From NCBI GenBank assembly GCA_940671915.1, contig CALNVZ010003434.1:26839674-26903673 (forward strand): a stretch of DNA of 64,000 nucleotides, in the 5' to 3' direction. A program made the translations under genes and the position numbers. Every line of letters begins with the position of its first letter. Positions within the stretch are counted from its first letter, which is position 1. Origin of the DNA: Paracentrotus lividus (taxonomy: Eukaryota > Echinodermata > Echinoidea > Camarodonta > Echinidae). The notes beneath the pieces were generated by a model that made no database searches, was not told the DNA's origin, and worked only from the letters and a program-made list of their open reading frames with translations. Shown here in pieces: positions 29,301-38,100 of the stretch.

Positions 29301-32086
29301 CCCCAGTAGGATTAGAGTTAAGTAAGACTGGTAACCTACCTGTAGCACACAGTACACCCCCAGCCTTAGGGAGCTGTTTCTGTAGCTCTAGAACTGTGAT
29401 ACAGTCTTGGTTGGCTTAGATGATCCAGTAGGAACCAGGTTCTTTGCTTTGTGACATTCATCAAATAACAATACTAAAAAATATCAGTCAAGGAATCATT
29501 ATACTGGTTTCTTGCACATATATTATACATGTCTCTACAATTTGCTTGGACTACTGAAGATTGAGGCATGGACAGTCACCCCAGTGCTGGAGAAGTCTCT
29601 GACTGGGTGTTACACAAGAATGCTTAGAACGTGCTCAACATCAACTGGAGACAACACATACCAAACAAGACGCTATATGGAAAACTACCCAAAGTAGGTG
29701 ACAAGATAGCAACAAGACGAATGCAGCTTGCTGGTCATTGCTTTCGACATCCAGAGTTGGCCGCCAGCAGTCTCATCCTTTGGGAGCCCACGCATGGACG
29801 TCGAGGGCGTGGTAGAAAACGCAAGACCTACCTAGACATCATGAAATCGGATGCTGGAGTAGTTGGAACAGACGAGTTGAAGAACTGCATGCATGACAGG
29901 GATAACTGGAGGATTCGTACTAGGTCTCGGCAGTTTAGCCGACCTGGTAGGTGGTAGGTAGGTCTCTACAATTGACAGTATTTGAAATGTAACAACAAAT
30001 TATGGGCTCATTTAAATAGTTCAATTTACTTCATGAAATGAGACATAAACGTGAGTACTACTGAAATAGATTACTGATATGAGATTTACTTATTATTTAA
30101 CAAATAAAATAATTACAGGCTGGATATGAAAAAATAGTGGCCGCGTCTACATTAAAGAAATAAAGAATACTGCCTGTGACAGAACCATATTTCCTCTGTC
30201 TTTGGACATGGGCCTATATTCATAAAACCTTACTAAAGCTACATTAGTTGTCAACTAATTACATAGGAAACAGTACACAATTAGGCAATAACTAGGCCTA
30301 TGAATGTTTTACGAATATGGGCCCTGACTATTACTAAGTATGTGAAAAAAAAACCCCACTGTGATTTCCCCATCCAGATTATCTTATATCTTACAGCCAT
30401 GGAAATAATTTTTAGAATAAACCGTATTTGAGCTGTGGAGAAAAGTGGTTTTATACATATCTTTTCTTTATTCAGAAGATTGTTATTGTTTAATTATTGT
30501 AATCATATTTCAAGGATACGACTCCATCAAAGTCCTTTCCGCACCAATGCAGGATCTGTTTTAGTCGAGTACGATACTTGCTACGGTTCTGACTCTCTCC
30601 TATGAGTGAGGAGTACGTAGCAAAGATAACACCCTTCCTCACGTGACCATTCTCTGTAGAGTTGATCTTCGCATACTTGAACTAAATTTGGACGGGAAAG
30701 AGGGAAGAGACATTGGAGTAAAAACAGAAAGACAGAGTGAACATCATATATTAGTATTTAGACCCTTGACATAATTGTCAATTGGACTACTGCTAGACTT
30801 ATATTTATTTTACATTCATTTATAATACAGTCAACTCCTGTTGTATTGAGGTGTATTGTATTGTATTGTATTTTTTATTACCAATATTGCAAAAATTATA
30901 CATAAACAGAATTCAATATAAATATGCATTTGGTATTGAGCCAACAAATGGCTAAAGCTAATCTAGGTTGGCCCCGTCCAGTTTGCTAACTGTGATTATA
31001 TATACATTTAAATAAAGTAAAACATAAGTACAAATTATTACATCTTATTGTACAGTATTTACACTATTTACATACAAAATTAATTAGATATGAATATACT
31101 CTGCAAGAAGAATTGTCTTATATGATTGTCTAAAAGTTTTCAGTGATTTAAATTTTCTAATATCATTTGGAAGAGCGTTCCATATAAAAGCACCTGAATA
31201 CAAAACAGACTGTTTTCCAAGATTTGTCCTTACTTTGATGAGTGCTATATTCTTATTTTCATCGCTTCTTGTCTCGTAAGGTGCTTGGGACCAAGCCAAT
31301 GACCTAGCTCTAACAAAACTAGTAAAACATAAAAATACTGAAGAGTAAACAAACACATTTGCATAAATCTAGTATCAGTGATCAGTACTCATAACAGGGG
31401 TGGCCTGTACATATAATGCTGCTGTATGTCTCTTGCAAAGGAACAATCAATATGAATGCAGAAGTGCTTCAAAGTGGTTGTGTCGTTCAATGAGTGTTTA
31501 CCAATTGTATTATATTCAATATCAGTCCAATACCAACACCAGCATATTCTCACCGTCTTCCGAACATGCTCATCAAAACGTTCAACAGTTTCAATGTTTC
31601 TTCATTATATCAAGAAGTGAGCTTTCCACTGCTAATTGTTCTACTACCAATGAAACCTTCACAGAATATTTTGATTTGTTGAGTTATCTTACCTTATTGA
31701 GTGAATTAGCAGGAATATTACCAGCACCAATATCTTTGAGATCTCTCATCGCATCATATTTCAGATCATTCAAACACTCAACATATATCAACAAGAAAAA
31801 TCATTCTAACTTCTTGTTTTATTCATATACTTATCTTACCTTATTGAGTGAATGAACAGGATATTACCAGCACCAATATCTTTGAGATCTCTCCATTGCA
31901 TCATATTTCAGATCATGGAACATCAACCTAAACAAGAAAACATCAAAAGGATTTATAGACGAATTCGGTTTGGGTGCGTTTTTATGCAAATTAGCTAACT
32001 AGGGGCTTCCTGTAATCGCCGACAAAGGAAAATGTACATACGTGTAGATGTACGCGGCATCTGACTCAATACAAACCCAATGAAAG

Positions 32087-32126
<40 letters not shown>

Positions 32127-35100
32127 AGCTATATATTGCTGGCACATAGAGGCTTACTTTCCATGAAACGCTGCCTGAATTCGTCCAGATACTTAAGTTT
32201 TTGCTTTGGACACCTGGGGCTTTTATCGATGTTGGCATAGTTGAATTTCCAATACAATGTTCACAGCTACTTGAAAAATACTACAAATCTCATTGTTTAT
32301 TCATTGCCTACACCCGGTACTATTACAGAATTTACTAAAACTGTATTAATTTTACTTTGGAGCTCTCTATATCCCATAATGGTATAATTGTTTACAGAAG
32401 CAAACCTACAACCTTTGAAACATAGGTTGTTGGGAGTCTGTAAGGAATTGACTGTACCCTTTAAATAATGATACAACTTGGCCAAGGAACATAAAGTTGT
32501 TCAATCAACTGAAAATATGAAAGAACAATTCTAATTCAAGTTGAAACAGCTTGCTAATTCATTTTGCAATTGAATGCAACCTTAGTGTTACAGTGCCAAG
32601 GTCTGATTTTATAAATCTTTTTTGTAATGAATAAGTTTTCTTACCAGAGTGCTCTTTTTCTACCAAGACAGTAGTTTTCAAGGATGACTCCTGCTACCGT
32701 TCTTCCTTTTCCTACACCAGCTCCATCACCTTATCAAACAATCAAATAGGAAGAAAAATCAACATACCATCAAATAACATATTTCAGCAGAAAAAGAATT
32801 AAATGAATCATTTTATTTATTTCAATGATTTTATTTTTTTTAAAAGAAGAAAAAAAAGGTTTTGTTGATGTAATAAGGTTTTCAGCTAAATTTTGTTTCA
32901 GTTTTTAATAAGTGATTTAATTATTGGTTCTGATACTCTACCAGCTTTGATACTATGTCAAAACATTTTCACTACTTTTACTACATTTATAAAAGCAAAA
33001 CTTTATAAGAACAGTACTTGAATCACTTGTTCATGAATTTTTCTATCCTTGCTTTTAAATCAACATGAAAAACAACATCATTTCCATCTCCATCACAAAA
33101 CATCTTCTAAATCAGTATCAGCATTAGATTAAATTCACATTCAAATTTGAAAAGGCTAAAAGGAGAATAAATGGCATCTGAATATCCACTAACTGAATAG
33201 AGAATGATAGAGAGATGAGAGAAGGGGAAAAAGGGAAGGAGTGAGTGGCACAGGGGAGACACAGAAAAAGAGAGTAAGAGAGTATGAAAAAGAGAAAGAG
33301 AAAAACTGAGAGAGACAGAGAAAAGCAGAGAGGCAGAGATACAGAGGAGGGAAGGAAAGACGGGCAGATGAATTGATGAAGAGACAAGATCTCAAGCTAA
33401 AAAGAGAAAACAGGATGTGGTACAGTCAGAGAAAAAAAAAAGGAAAAAGATAGAGTCAAGTAAAACATCACAAACCCAACAAAGGACCATTTGAGTATCC
33501 ACTCACCAATGAGAAATCCTGCTCTGGTTCCATTAGGTAGCAAGGTCTCATGCTGCTGACAGGCATATGTGATTGCTTCTAACTGTAGTGATGAGATATG
33601 GCCGTAGTCCATAGTACTTTCGGGTATACTAAGGTGATACCATACATTAGGGGGCTGCACACTCGCTAGTGAACTCGTCTCTACGACAGCATCAGGGTGA
33701 CTCTGACCTATCTTCACTGCAATAATAATAGTAATGATAACAATAATAATAATAGTTATTTTGGAGATTTCTTAAAACTATGATGATGATATAGGGCCAT
33801 AGTCCATAGTACTCTCTGGGTGACTCTGACCTATCTTCACTGCAATAATAATAGTAATGATAACAATAATAATGATAGTTATTTTGGTGATTTCTTATAA
33901 AAAAATGATGATATATGGCCATAGTCCATAGTACTCTCTGGTATACTAAGATGATACATGTACCATATGTTAGGAGGTTGTACACTGGCTGTGAACTTGT
34001 CTCTACGACAGCATCAGGGTGACTCTGACCTATCTTCACTGCAATAATAATAATAATGATAATAATAATAATAATAGTAATAAAAATAGTCATTTGGTGA
34101 TAGCTTCTAAGGCGCCTCACCAAAAGATAAAGCCGTGGCCACCTGCGTGAACTCCGCACAGCAGGATTATATGCCGGATATACCGTTCCCTTATTATTCT
34201 TCCATTAACTTAATTGGAGGGGGTTAGTACATCCGGTTTCAAGCGCTGTTGCGCGGCATTCATGCAAAAAGCCACGGATTTATCTTTTGGCAAGTCGGCT
34301 AACTGCAGTGATGATATATGGCTGTAGTCCATGGTACTCTCTGGTATACGAACAGGAGCCCTATAGTACGCACATAGACCTGTGAGGTGAAGCTGAATCA
34401 TGTATAACTCATATAGAACCAAGTCTAAAGTATTGAATTCTGTACTGCAAAGCAAAATGATTTGGAAATGATTTCCAAATCAAAAATGATTTCCCAAGCA
34501 AAAATTTTTTTTTTAAATAGTTGGGGAAACTATGACAAAAATTAATATATTACATTGTTCAAAATAAAAGTTTGATGCAAAGTACATTTCTTATGCCACA
34601 TTATAAACAGGAACTCATACATTTTACATGTAAACATAGATTAAAAAATAGAAATATTGAAAACTTACATTTACTAGGAGTATAATTAGCATAGGTGTCA
34701 GCAAGGCCTATAGTTTCATCATCATCAAGGTCATCATCATCCTCGTCATCGATGATACGGAAAGGATGTCGTCTCGTTACTGTCATAGTTTTGTTTTTGC
34801 TTCCTCCCTGTCGGAGAAGAGTCAAAATAGGTTGAAGTCGTAGGGTGCAATCTTGGTTAAAGGGATTTGGTAACTTTAAAAAAAAAAGAGCAATTAAATC
34901 AAAATGAATAAAATTGTATTGCTCTAATAGTGAAAACAAACTACTAAAAGTTTCAGATCAAACGAAAGTCTTTTACTAACCTTAAAACAGTGTAACAAAC
35001 GATGCTAAGCATATACAGCCGAACACAAGTTAATTTCAGGGGTGATATTTACTCTTGAAAAAAAAAAAAAAGGCGGAAGGGTGTGGGAGGGGGGTATCCC

Positions 35101-38100
35101 CGCTCACACGGTAGGGGACTTTTTGTTTTTGGGACTTTAAGTTGTGCAATTTTGTGCATACCTGGAGAAAACAGGAAAAAAAATTGGGGAAAAAAAATAA
35201 AAAAAAAAAAAAAAAAATAATGGAAAGAAAAAAAAAAAATAATAAATAAAAAAAAAAATCAAAAAAAAAAAAAATCAGAATTCCGATTAAATCGAGGAAA
35301 TCACCCCTGTAATTTACTACCCCTCTGTTTGAAGCTCAGGCGGCCGTTAGAGACGGGGACTACACAACAGGAATGGGTTGTATGTTGGGGTGTGTTGAAA
35401 AGCACATGGTTTTTAAACCCATTCAGGGATGGGATTAAAAGTTTGAGTATGAAATCATTGATATCTCGAAAGTAAAGCAAGCAATTAGCTTGCAATTTTG
35501 AAGATGCCAGACTGACCTATGTGTTAAATAATTATGTTGGCAAAATGAGCTAAATCAAATAAATTGCATTTTGAATATCATTTAATGTTACTACATCCCT
35601 TAACTCTTTATGCGCAACTTCAAAAACCGGCCTGTGCCACATTACTTCAGGGACACGCATTTAAGGCCAATATTTATAGAGTCTGCTGAATCAACTTGCT
35701 ATAACTTTTTACTGCTTGAACCTAACAAAAAATATTGTGTAACAAAGTTGTAAAGTATATGGCATTATTAATTATCATTTGTATAATAATCATAAATATA
35801 CATGTATATTGTTTGATTTTTTATATTTATGACAACTTGTTATTCCTCCAAAATACCTTATTTACCAATGAAAACATACTTTCAAACCAAATGCATTAGC
35901 AAGGTGAACTTCTAAGCTTTCTTTTGGTATATCATACTCTCATACTAACAATAAAATATTAGGGTTATAGTTTATTGAAAAAAAAAAGTTCAAACGAAAA
36001 GAAAGATCAAAGTGTCCCTCTCAGTCACTCTTGACAACGGGGTAATCCCTCCCATTGAATTCCCCCAGCCCTGTAGGCCATTCTCGACAATTGGGTAATC
36101 TCCCCAATAAAAATCTTCCTCCCTGGTCATCTAACCTTGACAATGGGGTGATCACCCCATTAAAACTACACTGGTCCTGGTCATTGTCGATATCCGGCTT
36201 AGCGGGAAGTGAAAGGGAACATCAGGGGGATACATCTTTTTCTTTTTCATCTCCTTCTTCTTTTGTTGCCATAAATCAGCCTTTGAAATTAAGAACTTAA
36301 TTGATTCATGTTCTTTCCACATTGTATTTATACAAGTAAAAAAAAAAAAAAACCCGCTGAATACGCTGTTATTTCAAATGTAATGTTATGACGAAAAGCA
36401 GTTTATCTGAAAGCGTGAGTTGTATACAATGCAAACAAGACAGAGCGCAAATAATTGCTGCCCACTACGAGCGGTAATATGAATGCCTAATTGACTCGTG
36501 TACTATTGTGCAAAATTGCGCTCACGGCACCCCTACGTACGTGCAATTCTGTGCTCATGGCACATAAAGAGTTAAGTATGTCATGCGTGCATACAAAACA
36601 TTGGGCTACTTATGAAATCTGTGCACATAGTAATACAACATATTTAGGCCATTCCAGAAAAATGACATGATTGACTTGTTCAAAATTCAAATGACTATCC
36701 ACCTTCAAACAATGATATGCCCATCCATTTCATAAGTACATGTATACTGAAACCCTGATATATCCATTTTGTTCATAGAATTGCAGGCTCTACATGGAAT
36801 TATTTTTATTTTCAATAAATGGAAAAACACTTTGGTGAGCACATCTAGAAGTACTTTATAACTACCACAGAAATACAATACTTAACACTTTGGTTTGCAC
36901 ATACATGTACATGTATTTTAAGTTTGGCCCAGGAGAATTGCCTCATTATAATTGGATTGGATTGTAACATGTTAACTTACCTGAGATGTTGAAGGATAGA
37001 AAGGCATCTTCATCTTTCCAGGAGGGTCCTCAGTCTTTGGTAGTTGGAATGAAGACGATCTTGGAATAGGCGATCCGTTCCGTATCAAGTTAGGTGACGA
37101 CACTCTATTGGAAACAACCCCTGGTTTGGAGACTGTTTGAACCGTTCTAATCACCCCTGGTTTGAGCAGGGCGGAGTCAGTGTTGGCTCTCGCAAGGCCA
37201 TATGGCTTAGTATCATTCAGAACGATTGTCTTCTTGGTCGAAGGCACCACGTCAGGACTTGATGGCCTGACAACAAACTTGACATACTGCCTTGACATCG
37301 GCGTCCCTCCCTTGGGCGTGGTCAAGGAGGTCAACGTATTAGAGGTCGTGACCCCTTTCTCGGAGGTCGTGGTGGTAAGGATGATGGGTTTGGTTGTGAC
37401 TATCTGTTGACCGTCTGGTTTACGGCTGATAATCTTGATCATGCTGGCTGGTGATTGGCCAGTGCCTGATGAGCTCACCTGACGAATCACGATGGTTTGT
37501 TTAGAGGTTGCTGGGGTGCTAGGCTGATGATTCTGTGTGATTACTCGTGTAGTACTGATTATGTTCTGCAAAAAAGGTAACATCAAGGCATCATTAACGT
37601 TTTATGATTCCACCATAATCACATTAAGGACCCAACCAATAAATGTTATATAGTAGAAAATTTTCAATTTCATTGAGTATAAAAAAAGTATTCACCTGTA
37701 AATTGTTGTATGAACTTGAAGGCGTTTCTTGCAACATTTCAAGAAGTGGGTCCGATTCTTGTTCTTCCTTTACACCACTGGCAGCCATGGCCTGAGAAAG
37801 AGAGACAGAGATTGAGAGCGAGACAAAGAGAGAGCGTGAGAAAAGAAGAGTGAGAGGGAGAGTTTGTGTAATAAAGAGACAAAAGGAAGTGAGAGACGGA
37901 AAAGTTTAGAGAGACAGAGAGAAAAGGGAGACGGAGAGAGGAAGATAAAGACAGAAACGAGATGGAGAAAAATAGATTAAGGAAAGGAAGGAAGATGAAT
38001 GGATGGGATGATGAAAGAAGACAGGAGACAGAGAGAATGAGTAGTAGAGATATGGACAGATACAGTAGAATGAACAGGAAAAGCGTGGGATGGAAGAGCA

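Noticed and set aside
31400-31855. 151-residue plus-strand frame
   Set aside because: It runs antisense to SBNO1 exon 7 and its copy and shows no domain or codon signal.
33692-34159. Ile/Tyr-repeat minus-strand frame
   Set aside because: It passes through ATA/ATT repeats and partial copies of SBNO1 exon 5 and is not a separate gene.
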